From positions 712,501 through 776,500 of the forward strand of contig JAOTON010001682.1 of assembly GCA_034440635.1 (NCBI GenBank): a stretch of 64,000 bases of DNA, written 5' to 3'. Under the pieces are notes generated by a model. It ran no database searches, was not told the DNA's origin, and saw only the letters and a list, made by a program, of their open reading frames with translations. This DNA is from Lepas anatifera (taxonomy: Eukaryota; Arthropoda; Thecostraca; Lepadidae). The position numbers and the translations under genes are program-made. Of this stretch, positions 1 through 12,400 are shown piece by piece (within the stretch, counting starts at the first letter, position 1; every line of letters starts with the position of its first letter).

Positions 1-1193
1 TAACAATGATCGCCATTTTGAGTCACACGACATGTCAGTGCGCCCTGAAACTCCACAAATGACGGACACCGGTGTGGAGTCTGCGCTAAAAGGATCGACG
101 TGACAGGTTTCCGGTTGAGAACTTGAGTAAAGCAAGGCTAACTTCGGCGGCTGAAGAGAATGGATAGCCTATCCCCTCTAGGGAAGGGAAAGAGGAAGGG
201 GAAAGTAAGGCCATCTAAGATCACTTTTATGAAAGGAGCGAGCCAGAAAGCTTTCAAAATGGAGGAACACACGTGGCTGGAATGGGCGTTAAGAACGGAA
301 ATTTGTGATACATATACTTGGAAAAGGGAAGACAAGACTTGACTGTTTTTTCTTTTTACCTATTATACTACTCAAATGACTTGTAATATTTTTGTTCTGG
401 TGGTGTTAACGTAAGGGTACTGTTGTCGTTGGGATCGCGGAGCACGCCTGCTACCCGTTTAAATGGATGGACCTTTTCTAAAAAATTGCATAAAAAATGA
501 GAGGAGCAGCCCACGAAATCTACTACCTTGTCCCTCTCCTACGTTAGCGTCTGCCACAGCCCAAATAAATCACAAATCTAAGCCTGAAGTTTATCTATCA
601 AATCTATCTGAAGTTTCTTAAAAAAATTCAGCCCAATCTGTTTGTACACCAGAATTATCCATAAAAATAACATATATCCGAAAAATAAAGACTAAATGGA
701 CAAACCAGGAATCAAAATCGAAGCATTCGGTAATGAAAGCGGCCGATCAAGTCAATCCTCAGCATAAAATTTGTTGAACGGGGGGGCGTGTCCAGGCGCG
801 GCCTGATTCGTCAGAGCGAGGGGCTGCTGTGGTGTGATCGGGGTGAGATGAGATGCGTGTTAGAGTGAAATATATGCGTGAAAAGAAGAAAAATACATTT
901 TTTAGATTGGATGCATCCGCAGCCTTTGGTCAATCCAATCGCATTTGCCCACCGATTGGATTGATTCGGAGAGCCCATCCTCGACTCGCTCGATTACATG
1001 TCAACAATGTTTCTGGGGATGACGTATTCAACGTGTCGTTTCAACAAACATCTACACAGAAGTATCACCTTCATGCCATAAAATGCAAGATCACAGATGT
1101 AATAAAATAGAGTTCATTAATCATGAGTTGTATTTCATCAAGTACAAACATAGCACATCAACTCAAGCTCTGGTAACAGAAGCATATTATACA
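1..1193. other. No recognisable gene (left edge)
   Basis: Only short open frames are present (up to 85 codons) and none has a recognisable domain or codon pattern. A-rich degenerate sequence near 640-720 weakly resembles sequence near 25760-25860, suggesting an old dispersed repeat. Nothing else can be supported. Confidence 0.5.
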
Positions 1194-1201
1194 TGTAGCA
1201 A

Positions 1202-1500
1202 CATTGGAGGACGCAGGGGGCATTCCGGCCATGCCCCCCCAAAGTGCTGGAGGGGAGCCAAACTATCTTTCGGCCCTCCTAACGCCGGAATCTTTTTGAA
1301 AAAGGTGTTTTCACTAGGTCTGTAGAGCAAAAAAATATTCGCTTCCATCCCCCCCCAAGAGAGCGATCATGTAGTTACTTGGAGAGGTAGCTTATACTAG
1401 GTCTGTCGAGCACCCAGATTGCACGTCCCACCCCCCCCTCTCCCCCGGGAGGAGAGGCAGACATGTGTTCCCCCAAAACTTGGGTCTGCGTCCACCCCTG
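1202..1500 (+). mobile_element. hAT-like MITE, GGACGCAG family, full length
   Basis: This 299-bp element starts CATTGGAGGACGCAG and ends with the inverse of CAGGGGTGGACGCAG. It is flanked by a perfect 8-bp direct duplication, TGTAGCAA, at 1194-1201 and 1501-1508. Eight-bp duplications with CA...TG ends are the hallmark of hAT transposition. It has no coding capacity. A related copy in the opposite orientation is at 34334-34551. Confidence 0.85.
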
Positions 1501-1592
1501 TGTAGCAACATGTAGGTACTGGTAGAAGATATTGAAAACGCATACTACTCTGATGACCGGGATTCCGTTATAATACTACATCCAGTCGCATA

Positions 1593-1747
1593 CAGAGGGC
1601 GACTAGGCGGTTCAAGCCCACCCCTCCCCCCCGCCCCGTGATTTCAGAGTGCCTATAATAAATGTATAGCCGGAGGCTGATCCGAGGCAATAGGGGGAGG
1701 TTCGAGCCGCCTGTCCCCTTCAAAATGAAGTCCTGGATGCGTCACTG
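1593..1747 (-). mobile_element. Diverged hAT-like MITE (153-bp CAGTGGCGG family)
   Basis: Read on the minus strand, this matches the intact copy at 18674-18826. Shared blocks include the terminal GTCCTGGAT, the central TCCGAGGCAAT and the GGTTCAAGCC block. The ends are decayed (CAGAGGGCG and GTCACTG) and no target-site duplication is visible, so this is an old copy. Confidence 0.6.
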
Positions 1748-2799
1748 TCTGCCTTCACCGCAGTAGTTTCCAGGACGGTTGGTAAAGCTAGTGTTGGATG
1801 GTGGTGGTGACGGGGTCATACCAAATCTTCTCGAAATACGTGAGCTTTACTCGTTTTAGAGGTGTCATGAGCCCATGACGGAGAGAATCAAATTCACTGC
1901 ACAGCTGTAGTGAGTCTGTTCCAGCGCCTCCTTAAACTTCCTCAAAGCTCATCTAAACTCATCTCAAACCTGCTCTAACTTACTCTTAAACGAAAGGTAG
2001 TTTTTCGGAGCAGGTTAGAGGAGGCTCAATTGTGGCGCATGAATTTCAATTGATAAGCTAAAACAAATCATTTTTCAGAGAGAAACGACGTTTGTGAGGA
2101 GTCAAATGTTTTTATTTCGTTGTTTTTCCGTATGTCACTTCCACTAAAACACATTAAACGAGGATCAGAGGCCTTAAACAAAGCCATAGCCCAAAAAACA
2201 AAGCATTCAATGGTGAGAGTCCCAAAAATTATGGTGGTAAAGATGGTCAAAGTGATCATTATCTGCGAAATATATCTTATTTTTTAATGAGTTTTAGAAA
2301 CCAAAAGCTGTCAACGGCTTTACATACAATACATAGTCGTGGCCATGCATTTTATGTAAAACAGTTCACAACTTTGAGCTTCTACAACTAATTTCAAAAT
2401 AACATATATTTGGCAGATAATTATCAATTTTACCATCTTTACCACCATTATGACATCACTGCCATGCCTTTTCCGCCACTATAATACTTTCCCTGAAAAT
2501 TATCTCCCATCGCGTCAAAAACTATCATCCCTCGTCGAAAATCCATCGTCCCTAAAAATTATCATCGTCGAAAATTATCGTCCCATACCTGGCATACTGC
2601 AGGGTGGAGACCAAGGCAGCCTACAAGACCTCGTGCTCCGAGCTGACTCTTCAGCCCGCTGGGACCCAGGACGCCGCATTTAGAGCTCTTCTTCATTCCA
2701 GCACTGTCACTGTCCCGACTCGAGAGATCCAGCGCGGTTCCACTGACTGGCACGCGCTTGACACTGAGCCCCAAGACACCTTCTCTTCGGTTACAAGAT
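1748..2799. other. No recognisable gene
   Basis: AT-rich sequence with short open frames on both strands and no recognisable domain. No element ends were identified. Confidence 0.45.
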
Positions 2800-2890
2800 A
2801 ACAGCTCCCGAGAAACCCTTCCAACAGCGAAAGAGTTGGCGACGCCATATGACCCTGGCAGTTGGTGCGTCGATAAGCCCCAATAATTAT
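2800..2890 (+). repeat. SINE-1 tail fragment
   Basis: Contains the block GGCGACGCCATATGACC, then GTTGGTGCGTCG and CCCC, then AATAATTATCAT. The same block recurs at 22380-22450 (minus), 25345-25415 (minus) and 60755-60820 (plus). It resembles the last ~55 bp of the LINE at 59064-59112, so it is probably a LINE-mobilised SINE tail. Confidence 0.65.
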
Positions 2891-3111
2891 CATTACAAGA
2901 TAACAGCTGCCTTCATGTTCATGCCATTGATCGCCTGGACAGTAGGTCCAACCGAGGTCGAGCCAAGCATCTGCCAGAAGAAGCTGAAGAAGAAGCTGCA
3001 TGGCTGTGGCGGATAACGCGGAAGATTGTTTGCCGATGAGGTGGCGAGGTTTGCACTCGTCTCGGCTTAGGGTAGAGGCGAATTTGCTCTGAAGGGTAGT
3101 CAGTCTGTCAA

Positions 3112-3160
3112 TGGCTTTTTAGAAGGCGTTCTGTGCAAGGCACCTTTGCCTGCCTCTAAA
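3112..3160 (+). repeat. Dispersed repeat tail (GCGTTCTGTGCAAGGCACC family)
   Basis: The block GCGTTCTGTGCAAGGCACC and its flanks recur on the minus strand at about 43174-43240, with an adjoining (CTAA)n tract. They also recur at about 50888-50925, where a (CTTA)n-like tract adjoins. Short tetranucleotide tails beside a conserved block suggest the 3' end of a LINE or SINE. Confidence 0.5.
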
Positions 3161-4045
3161 GTGTCTCTGAAGGGACCGGGCGTTCAAGTTATATGCCGCG
3201 TTATCAACCTTGGTTGCAGGGGCGATCCCAGCTATAGAGTCAGAGTCAGAGTCAGTTTTCTTCAGCAAGTTCAAGTGGCAGCGGCACCTGTTAACAGTGT
3301 TTAAGCCTGTACATCTCTTTAGCGCTGTGTCACTGAAACAAAAACAGAGACACTAAAACTTAAACTCGAAAATATGACATAAACCAATGTTTTGTAATAT
3401 TGTATCGCAGCAGTGCTCCCTGTTGGTATCAAGGGGGGGGGGGTGGGGTCAGGCGCGCGGGACACCGCGTTCTCATACTTTGATATCAGAAAGGGGCGTG
3501 AGAAAAGGGGTGGAGCGTATCGGATAGAAGGAAACTCCCTTCTGTTTTCCGATAGCAACGCTGGGAAGTGTGAGGGCTCATAATCCCACGTGGTATGGTC
3601 CTGAGTTTTCACAACTGTGAAAATTTCCTACTTGAAGATGCAACTGCCCTTGGGTTGTTTAATTACATATGGTGTATTTCTCGGTAATTTGACATAAACG
3701 CAAAGAAAATGACTAACAGCTGTGAAATGGTGATAGTTTAACAGACAACACTGATGAATCAATACTGCTCGCATTACAGTATAAAATCTATCACAGTTTG
3801 AATTATTAACTGAACTTACTCCAATTAGAAGAACTACCTGACTTTCAATCAAATTATACTTAAATGGTAATATTCACCATCTTTGGTATCTGATAACATA
3901 CTAATTCATGTTTTTTTCATTCTACACCAGTGTACCGGAATAGTGATTCGCCGTTTAGCCCGTGCCCTTTCAAAATATGCTCACCCTACATTCCTTTATC
4001 ACATACACAACGGCCGTGCCATTATGACGTATCCACGCGGGTTGA
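3161..4045. other. No recognisable gene
   Basis: Contains a short imperfect GAGTCA run near 3236-3256 and a G-run near 3431-3440. Open frames are short and have no known motif. Confidence 0.45.
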
Positions 4046-4190
4046 ATTAGCTGAACCATATGATGGTGGAAGGGGGCGAGGAGGCACTTGCTCCCCCAAT
4101 CGTCAACCCTTGACGCCCCTGAAATAGTCCGGCGCCCTGAAAGATCGCCTCCCATCCCCTCCCAGACCCCAGGCTGCGAGCATCGCCGCC
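4046..4190 (+). mobile_element. Decayed CATAGGCGG-family MITE fragment
   Basis: Shares the block with CACTTGC/CCCCC, then GACCCTCGGCGCCCC-like and GCGCCCTGAAAG-like sequence, with the better copies at 37144-37416 and 60201-60323. The ends are too diverged to fix exact borders and no duplication is visible. Confidence 0.45.
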
Positions 4191-4473
4191 TCCACGAAGG
4201 ATTCGCGCTCACTTGGGTTTTGCGTCAAGTGTCTCCCCTTGGTCGAATAACGATACCTTTACTTAAAGTACGTTCAACCTCCACGCCCGAGTGACTCACA
4301 GGGCGGTATCCTACCTTTGGGTGTCAAACTGCTGCTAATGGCACTGCCCGCTTATGAATTTGTGAGAATACACGGCAATCAAGTTTATTCAAAATGCAAT
4401 AAATAAGCATTTCATCTTCGATTCTGGGCCCCCTCTCTGCAAAAATCTGAACATTTAAATATTCAATTTCCCT

Positions 4474-4575
4474 ATGTTATATGCTACGAGGTGTGACGTC
4501 ACATCCAGTGATCTGCGCTTGCTGTTGGAGGGGGCTGGGTCTGAATGGCACTCGAACCCACGTGCCTCCCTGATG
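4474..4575 (+). repeat. SINE-3-like fragment
   Basis: A ~70-bp block beginning GTTATATGCTACGAGGTG recurs inverted at 23268-23341. It includes GACGTCACATCC and TCTGCGCTTGCTGTTGGAGG. Just downstream is GGCACTCGAACCC, resembling a reversed tRNA B box (GGTTCGAGTGCC). A tRNA-related SINE is the likeliest explanation, but with only two partial copies the family is not defined. Confidence 0.5.
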
Positions 4576-4767
4576 GACAATCCTGGATCGGAGTGAACTG
4601 GACTGAACTGGGAATATAACATCCAGAATCGTGTGCACTGGCCTTTGGCTGGTGACATAGTGCGCTCGCTTTTGTGCTTTCGTCCAAAGTGGCTGTTCCA
4701 GGTGACGTGTGGAGTGTGTTTCTCTCCCATCGCACGTTTTCTGACGAGCGCCTTTCCAGACCTCGCC

Positions 4768-5040
4768 TTTCCAGGCCCAGCCCAGACCCTTTCCCAAAAA
4801 TCTGAGACCTTTTGGTGCCAGGTATTTTTTCAAAAATTTCCCAAGATAAACGACGCAAAATAACGTAACAAGTGCGTCATAATTGTAATAATCAGTTACC
4901 AGAAAATGAAAAGGCATCTGTTACATTACCTTACGTCATTTATCTTGGGTATTTTCGTAAAGGACTTTGCATTTTCTGACAAAACATCTGGTACCAACAG
5001 CTCTCTGATTTTCGCAAGAAGATCTGGACCAGACCCAATT
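4768..5040. mobile_element. Foldback MITE with ~100-bp inverted arms, copy 1
   Basis: The two halves are imperfect inverted repeats. The left arm runs through AAAATCTGAGACC, TTGGTGCCAG and CCCAAGATAAACGACG. The right arm, inverted, carries AAAATCAGAGAGC, TTGGTACCAG and CCCAAGATAAATGACG. A second copy with the same layout is at 45094-45359. There is no coding capacity. Superfamily is unknown; target-site duplication is not clear in this copy. Confidence 0.7.
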
Positions 5041-5050
5041 TCACCTATCC

Positions 5051-5204
5051 AGCAGGGGCGAACGCAGGAGCACCGTTTGGTGGGGCAACTCAAGAGAAAA
5101 TTAATGACATAGTGTTTTTAAGAAAATCTACCAAGATTTCGCAATTTTGGGAAGGGGCCATGGCCATGGCCCTTCACCCCCTCCCCTCCCTCTGCGTCCG
5201 CCAG
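5051..5204. mobile_element. Short GGACGCAG-type MITE
   Basis: Begins CAGGGGCGAACGCAGGA and ends CTGCGTCCGCCAG, matching the inverted ends of the elements at 1202-1500 and 34334-34551. The direct duplication is not recognisable, so the exact borders are approximate. Confidence 0.55.
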
Positions 5205-5247
5205 TTCGATCCATAGACACTATGTCGCTGCTCTGCTTCGCGCCTTT

Positions 5248-5706
5248 TTAAAGGGAATGTGGTACCTTTATAACGTGAGTTTTAACTGAGATAGCCAAGT
5301 TGTTTTGCATGACAGAAAACCCGGTACTCAAGATAAAATTTGCCTTGAAACTCAAAATTTCCCTGGAGAAAGTCTAAAAACCTACCTGAAATGTACCCCA
5401 CATGTACCCCAGCCAGGCGGCCACAGTTGTCAGCTGTCGGTGTGACGACAGCGCTGACATCACGGTGAGTAGTCAGCCAATTGAAGCCCTTGAGGGCTAT
5501 TGAATATGGTAGTAGTTTTCAGATCATGATGTCATCCACAGGCAGAGGTTTATTTTTCACCCTAGAGGAATATTTCAAAACTCAAAATATTGAGCTCATT
5601 GTACATTTTTCAGAGAAATCATAAACGTTTCCATGATTTTCGGCTAAAAAATACCCCTTATTACACTACATTCCTGAATTCGACGAAGGTGCCACATTCC
5701 TTTTAA
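5248..5706 (-). mobile_element. TTAA MITE, copy A (most diverged)
   Basis: About 459 bp bounded by TTAA on both sides, with inverted ends AGGGAATGTGG. On the minus strand the interior matches copies B-E in order: the end AAGGTGCCACATTCC, a poly-A-rich part, GATGATGTCA, ATTGGCTGA, a CRE-like site (TGATGTCA here) and an ACTGAGATAGCCAAGTTG block. More substitutions than the other copies suggest it is the oldest. Confidence 0.85.
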
Positions 5707-5755
5707 CCACTGTAGACACTCTTATTTCTCTTCCAGCTTCTGAATGATATACCAA

Positions 5756-6781
5756 TCAACCAAGGCCGTAGTCACGGGTTTTCAGTGGGTCCAAAATATG
5801 GAAGAAAATGTCGACCTTGGGGAGAGGGGGAAATGACGCTTCAGGGGTGGGAGAGGCTCGAGTCAATTTCAGAAGGCGACAAGGCTCGAACTGGGGGGGT
5901 GTACCCCCAATCCCCCTGGATCCGCCTAAGTTCGTCCCAGCCCTATTGCTGTGCAATCCCCACCCCAATACCCTACACTACCATCACGGTTCTGCAATCG
6001 ACACATTCTGAATGGCCGGCGCCACAAAGCACCATTCTCGACAGGAAATTCCGACCAGCACGTGCTCTGGACGATTTGTACCATACCCAGGGGCGCACAT
6101 AAGAGGAAGTCATCATCATTGCCACAAGGCACAAATTCGTCATTCATACAGTCAAACGCACAGTTTCCTCCGGGCCCGATTTCGTGTTCGTGATTTTGAG
6201 ATGGATTGGTGTCAGACTCTTGTCACAAGCGTTTCTCCCCGTTGGCGAATACTTGGAACCGCCCCTGGTCACACCCAGTCCCACACTCTGCAGGTGCCAA
6301 CAACAATGCAGGGGTGACGGGGGCGTGTGACACAGTTCGTTCAATGGTCTGTTACACAGCGCGACGATTCTTTCAGCTATGGGCACATTTGGAATGTTTG
6401 TGTTGAGGCTTAGGGGCACATCAGCTTCTATAGGCTTTTATATAGTGCCCACAAATTTGAAATGGCATCGACGTTTGCAACACAAATATATTCATCAAAA
6501 GCTGAAGCACCAAGAAAATGAGACACTGCAGGGCTGTTCAGGCTAGCACAGGTATATGTGTTATAATGAGGCGCTGCAAAATCGGTTCAAGTACTCGTGA
6601 GAATGGACACAAAGCTGCGACACTTTTCCTGTTCCTCCCTAGAAAATACAGGCCATAGCCCAATTTTATTCGACAGATATATATAAATTTGGCTTTCCTT
6701 ATAGGAATTGCCGTTTTCTTTATGAAACGGAGGTTTAAAACGTCCACGTTCATTGCATTCAAAAGTTGTTTTACCTATGCC
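5756..6781. other. No recognisable gene
   Basis: A MITE-like remnant ends with CCCCCTGGATCCGCCTA near 5915-5932. The remaining open frames (up to 105 codons on both strands at 5785-6317) overlap one another and show no known domain. Confidence 0.45.
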
Positions 6782-7723
6782 CAGGGTTGGAAAAGCCGGC
6801 TTAAATTGAATTTATGCCAGCCAGTGGCTTTTATTAATTTAAGCCGGTTTAAACCGGCTTAAATTAATAAAAGCCGGCTTAAATTCAGAACCAATGAAAC
6901 ACCCATTCAATCCAAGAACACTCTTTCTATCAAAGATAGATGGTGAGAACTGCAAAATACTATCAATTTGCATATTGTTTGAAGAATTTGAGTTGAGCAT
7001 GTCATCCATAGTTGGCTGAGCACAAAGTCAATGTTGATTAATACTGGCAGCTGGGCATACTGTTACGAACAGGTGATGTGATACTGTTTCACAGTTCACG
7101 TAATCACAGCGTTTTACCTGGATGTGGAGATAGGTCACTATTCCTTCGCTATTATGGCTGGTTAGATATATGGACTTTACATAGTCATTAAAGCAATTCC
7201 AAAACAAGGCAAATTGTATTGGTCTCCAAAAGCGTGACAAATTACTATACAAAACATTCATTGGGCAGCAACATATCCATTGCTCGACTGCATCATGTCG
7301 GATTAATGACGGCCGCGCGGCCCTGTGCCGAAAGAAGCTTTGCATTTGAAGTTGGTGGTTGATTTTGGCCTGTTCAAACTTAGGCCATTTACTTATCGTG
7401 TTTTGGTGGTTTTGTGGATGTTGGATATTATTTGGTGCATGGTTTTGGATGAAAGGTTTTTTAAAATGTTAATGATAGGTTGCTTGTGCTGGTTTTGTTA
7501 GCGTTTGTGACACTCCAAACATTGTTTAAGATCGTAGACTTGACATGATGGTTTTTACTTTAGTTCCATATTATTTTGAAAATATGAAACAGTTCTCGCG
7601 GAACTTATGTGTGGTTTTTATTGTCATGATAAGTGGTTTAAACCAGGGTGGCATAAATTATTTTGCCCGGTTTAATCCATGGTTTACCGGTTTAAACCGA
7701 ACGGCTTAAATTCGCCAACCCTG
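6782..7723. mobile_element. hAT-like element with CAGGGTTGG ends
   Basis: 942 bp with inverted ends CAGGGTTGG...CCAACCCTG and a perfect 8-bp duplication, CCTATGCC, at 6774-6781 and 7724-7731. Sub-terminal GGTTTAAACCGG-type palindromic sequence lies near both ends, as expected for transposase-binding repeats. A perfect 50-bp palindrome is at 6826-6875. No transposase reading frame is recognisable, so it is non-autonomous. Confidence 0.88.
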
Positions 7724-7731
7724 CCTATGCC

Positions 7732-8536
7732 TATAGATGTATTTTCCTAGTATCGTACTGGCAGCTATTTGGATTACAAATTATCTTTCAAGTTACTAAC
7801 CACACAATTTCCGGGGTTCACATCTAGAAGTATTCCTGGAATCACATGTCAAAGTGGACCTCGGTATTAAATGCCAGGAAAATGTACCAGATTCAGCAGA
7901 AATAAAAGGGTGCAGTAATTAGCGGATGTTACGCCGTTTTTCTACACATTTTATGAGATCCGGCCCATGTCTTACTTTAGAGCTCTCGTGATCCTGAACT
8001 TGTCGATAACGCAAATGTGCTGAGACTTATACCCTGTGGCAAGGGTTTTTTAGGCTGGAGCTTTCTGGGGGAAATCATCAGAATCTTATGCACATAATGA
8101 CAGGAAATTTGAGTTTTCGTCTTTTTTTGGCCCTAGAATCTCGACCTTTTCTAACACCCCTCTCATTTTGGTGCCTGACACTGTGCCTGCCCCGGCTCCG
8201 TTACCGTCTGGGACGGCAGATGTGACGATCGTGACGCCGAGCGTGCAGCCACCGTGACGTCACAGCAGATAAACGTCACATCGTGACGGGCTACTTACCT
8301 AAAGTTGCTACTGCGCGGTCCCCATGGTTCAGTGAGCACGCGCAGAGATTATATAAAACAACTCAACGTTTCAAAGTCTCCCACTTTAAAAATGTTCATA
8401 CAACGGACTTAACGAAGCAACTTCAAGGTTACGTAGCGTCAGAGAAGAAAGGGAGTAAGTGAGGCTTCGGCTAAAGGGGAGGCGTAAAAGTCTGTCTCTG
8501 ACCGGGCTTGATCCCAAGATCCCTCTATGTAGTGCT
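7732..8536. other. No gene; possible promoter-like stretch
   Basis: Near 8254-8282 there is GTGACGTCACAGC and further CGTCAC motifs. At about 8350 there is ATTATATAAAAC, resembling a TATA box. No supported coding exon follows, so promoter function is only a guess. Confidence 0.25.
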
Positions 8537-8733
8537 TATAGGACGATTTTGGAGCAATTTCTGGAGGAAGCCAAATCCACGTTTTGGGGAGCCAAAGTGA
8601 GAAAAACGCGAAATATGGTGTTTTTTTAGAAAACGGCTAAAACTTGGTCTTTTTGGAGCCAAAATATACTATAGAAGCTTAGGAAGGGGGTCACGGCCTC
8701 TTTGCCACCCTCCCCCTCCTTAAATCCCCAGTG
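8537..8733 (+). mobile_element. hAT-like MITE (TTTTGGAGCAATTT family)
   Basis: 197 bp flanked by a perfect 8-bp duplication, GTAGTGCT, at 8529-8536 and 8734-8741. The terminal bases have decayed, but the interior (TTTTGGAG..., AAAAACGCGAAA, a GGTCACGGCC block and CCAGTG at the right end) matches 51240-51436 and, more weakly, 13101-13294 and 33082-33180. Confidence 0.8.
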
Positions 8734-8783
8734 GTAGTGCTTCTAGAGGTCACGAGTTCCAACTGAACACCGACTGTGTCATC

Positions 8784-8941
8784 CAGAAGCGGATCCAGCA
8801 CTTCATTTCCTGGGGGGCTAGTGGTTTAAGCCTCCCCCACCATTGCCTCGGATCAGTCACCGCCTATATATTAACTATAGGCACTTGGACATTTCGGGGG
8901 GGCTCGAGTCCCTACCCTAGACCACCTTGAATCCGCCACTG
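8784..8941 (+). mobile_element. hAT-like MITE (153-bp CAGTGGCGG family), diverged
   Basis: Begins CAGAAGCGGATCCAG and ends GAATCCGCCACTG. The middle carries ATTGCCTCGGATCAGTC and ACATTTCGGGGGGCT, colinear with 18674-18826. The flanking 8-mers do not match, so this is an older copy. Confidence 0.75.
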
Positions 8942-8959
8942 GTACCACCCCTACCCCAG

Positions 8960-9417
8960 TTAAAGGGAATGTGACGCCTTGGTCGAATCCTGGAATTTAG
9001 TGAAATAAGGCGCACTTTTAGCCAAAAATAATGAAGCCACTCATGATTCCTCTGAAAAATGTTTAATAAGCTCAATATTTTATTTTTAAAAATACTCCTC
9101 CAGGAAAATAAATAAACATCTGCCTGTGGATGATGTCATGATGTGGCAACCACTAACGTACTTGAAAGCCTTCAAGGGCTTCGATTGGCTGATGCTCATC
9201 GTAACGTCAGCATATGTCGTCACACCAGCAGCTCACAAAAATGGCCGCCCGGCGAGGGGCTGAAGAGGGGGTTGGTGTCAGGTAGGTTTTAGCTTTTTTC
9301 TACGGAAATATCGAGTTCCAAGACAAATGATATATGGAGTACCGGGTTTTCCGACTTGCTCTACAACTTGGCTATCTCAGTTAAAATCAAGTTATGAAGG
9401 TGCCACATTCCCTTTAA
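8960..9417 (+). mobile_element. TTAA MITE, copy B
   Basis: 458 bp from TTAA to TTAA with AGGGAATGTG at the left and CACATTCCCT at the right. Colinear with copies C-E throughout. The central promoter-like block has ATTGGCTGATGC followed by TAACGTCA, one base off the CRE seen in copies C-E. Confidence 0.93.
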
Positions 9418-12400
9418 GGCACGAATCACAAGAAAATCACTGAGCCGGCCCGTTAAAACACAGCGCGAGACCACTTTCTGTCAGCGATCCTCCACGCCGG
9501 AGATGCATACTCTGCAGTTTTAGTATTCAGCGCCACAACTCCGGACAAATCAGCATTCGATGCAGGAATGTTCCTGAGCGCTTTGTTCCCACATAACACA
9601 ACCAGGAATATTTGCATATCGACATGAGCAAATGCAAGCCATGGGTTGGTCAAAAGAGACTATGAAAGTCGTCTTTTCCGTTGATGTTTTTGCTTCCAAA
9701 AGCCATTTGCCACGGACTCACCCGAAACGTTCAGCTTTTTTTCTTATGCTTCACAGTCGCGTGACTCACCTGAAAAAGAAAGAATACGTTTGAAGTACTT
9801 ATGTTTGACATGGAAGATGACAAATAAAAGCTTAGATTTTGTATAGCCTAGTCTTTCCGACGAATAGGTTATATTCTCCGTCAGTCTAGTGATCAAAAGC
9901 ATACAATACAGACAGGAACAATATAGACAGAAACATCTGACGAAATTATCCATCTCCACCAGTGCAACAGGACAAATATATTAAATTAATCCCCCAGCCT
10001 GGGAGGTAAAAAGAGAAATTGACACTATGAAAAACATGGGACAGTAATACATGAAAACACAGCGCGATTCTTCTTTTCCTGTATAAGCATCAGGAAGACA
10101 TTAGCTTGAACGATTTCCAAACATGTCAACTATTTGCAGTAAACCCCGCGCCAAAAAAAACTTACAGGCATGTGACAGATAGAGCGTCATGGCCTAGAGA
10201 TTTATCATCTAATCCCGTTGATATCCATGAGTGTGAATTGTTATCTCTTTGGGGGTGCCCGGGAACCCCAAATGAAACGTGAAATTATTATTCAAATTTC
10301 CTGTACAATTCCTTGTATTTCATTTCATGAACTTCAAAATGGTGTAAGATATCCAGTCCATGATGTCCTCTAGCGTAAACCTTGGACCCACATTCCAGTA
10401 ACCGCACTAATCCAGGGAGTCACCCTGAGCGCCTGGAACCAGGACCGGGCACGTCCTGTCACCTGGAAACTGGAACTGTTCACAGGCAGCGGTTTTATAG
10501 ATCTGGATGGGTTCGGATTCACAACACATCGTCGAAAGAGGGTGTTATTTCCGTTTGTCCTGATGGTGTCCGTTTGTCCTCTCCGTTGTCCTGCTTGTGG
10601 AACAGGTCCAAACTGGTCCGGTTGGACACAGAGATACCAATGTCCGATTCAGACCTTGAATTTTCGGACAGGTTGCGGATACTACGCTTTTACTTACGAT
10701 GCCGTGCATGTTTTTTATTAGATCTGGAATGTCAGGTGAAATATTTGAACATAAGCTGAATTGCTTCCTTCAATAAATAAGAATACTTCTCAAAGTCAGC
10801 AATTTATCGAATAGATAGCCGGATCGGAATTTTTCGGACGCAAAGGCAAATGGGAATGTGATCAGTAATGGGTGTAAAAATATCGAAAATGAACACAATT
10901 AGCTGGAAATCATGTAACTATCCGAGACTTCTCACGATACCTCATCAAATGGCGTCTTAGACAGTTTCTTAGTTTCTTCTACATAGCAGTGTCCATCTTT
11001 GAATGTTGACCTCATGGTGCGGATATTTGGATTGACCTCTGAACGTTGAGACACAAGAGTTTGAACACAGCGTTTTTACGCGTGTGCTTGGAGAACAGCA
11101 GTGTAAAATGTATCTATAGTATTTCCCGAGCAATCACATTATCCTGGTAACAGAGTGATCAAATATTAGTGTGGTAATTATTCACTACTGCCATAGCCGA
11201 AGCATTGTGATGCGACCGAATTTTATTCATTTCTCATTGATTTTCCACATTTGTTTTCGTCCGGAATTCGTTTGGTGCTCTCAGACGACTTCAGAGCTTT
11301 GGTTTGGATCGGATAAAATTGGCATCAAACTGCATGGGGCCACCATTCAATTTCTATTACTCTTTTGGTCGGAGAAAACCTGGGGGCAAGTTGAATTCTC
11401 CACTCACTCATTATCAGTGATAGCTTTATAATCCATTCGCTTCAAAACCAACGTTAATTTTTTAGTTGGAAAATGGCAGCTTTAAATGAAAGCATCAAAG
11501 AAAAACAACAGTACGCAACGGCTCAGTATTAATTTTGATTTTGTTTAATTAAGAAATAACATGAAAAGTTTTTCCATCACGGGCTGATCACAACCGCATA
11601 CAATTTTCTCCCAGACTGTTTTCCAACAGCTTGGGTTTTCTTCTTCATGTTTTGCCATGAAATGTTTCTTCCACGTCCAGACGCGAACATTGTTTTAACA
11701 TAGATTCTCATTAGCATGAATCTTTCTCACCAACTATATAAAAAGTACCTGTAACATATTTACATCCATGCTTTCTAATTCAATTATAGGCTTATTAACT
11801 CTCACGGTGCCAAAGTTACGCCAACCTGGAAGTCTTTAACCTAATTCGAAGGTGCCACAGCTTACTTCATCTGATGTACTAAGCCTTCCAGGAATTCTGC
11901 AAGCACTACCGGCCAATCTCTGCTCATCCCAGTGTGACGTCACGACTTCAGCCGAGCGGAAGGGGTCGGAGGTCGCTACACGCGCCGACTGGGAGGTCAG
12001 GAGGTCAGACGCCGCCGCAGGGGTATCGGCGGAAGCACGTGCAGCATGAGTCACGCATGTGAGATTCTTCACAGGTGATTCTGACGTCTCGGATCTAAAT
12101 GGGCTGATGCAAAGGCCGGTAGGAATTAAACCTGAAAGATGTGTGTCATTCATGTTTGCTAAAACATAATGCGATTGGCAATGCTCGCATTGCGAAGCGC
12201 CTTAAACGCATACTGCATACAAATGGAACGCAGTGTGATGAAAACGGTGCCTTGTTTCTCAAAAAACTTTGATAGGGCCAAAGTTAGTGAAGCCGTATAA
12301 CCTGAGAAGCTGTTACATCGTTAAGCCCTGACAATTATTATTGTGCTCGTTGATGTCATAAGCAGTTTTATCTTTTCAGGTAGGAGCACTTTTAAATCCT

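Noticed and set aside
8200..8400. CRE sites plus TATATAAA as a promoter
   Set aside because: No coding exon or splice-consistent ORF follows, and similar motifs occur in nearby repeats.
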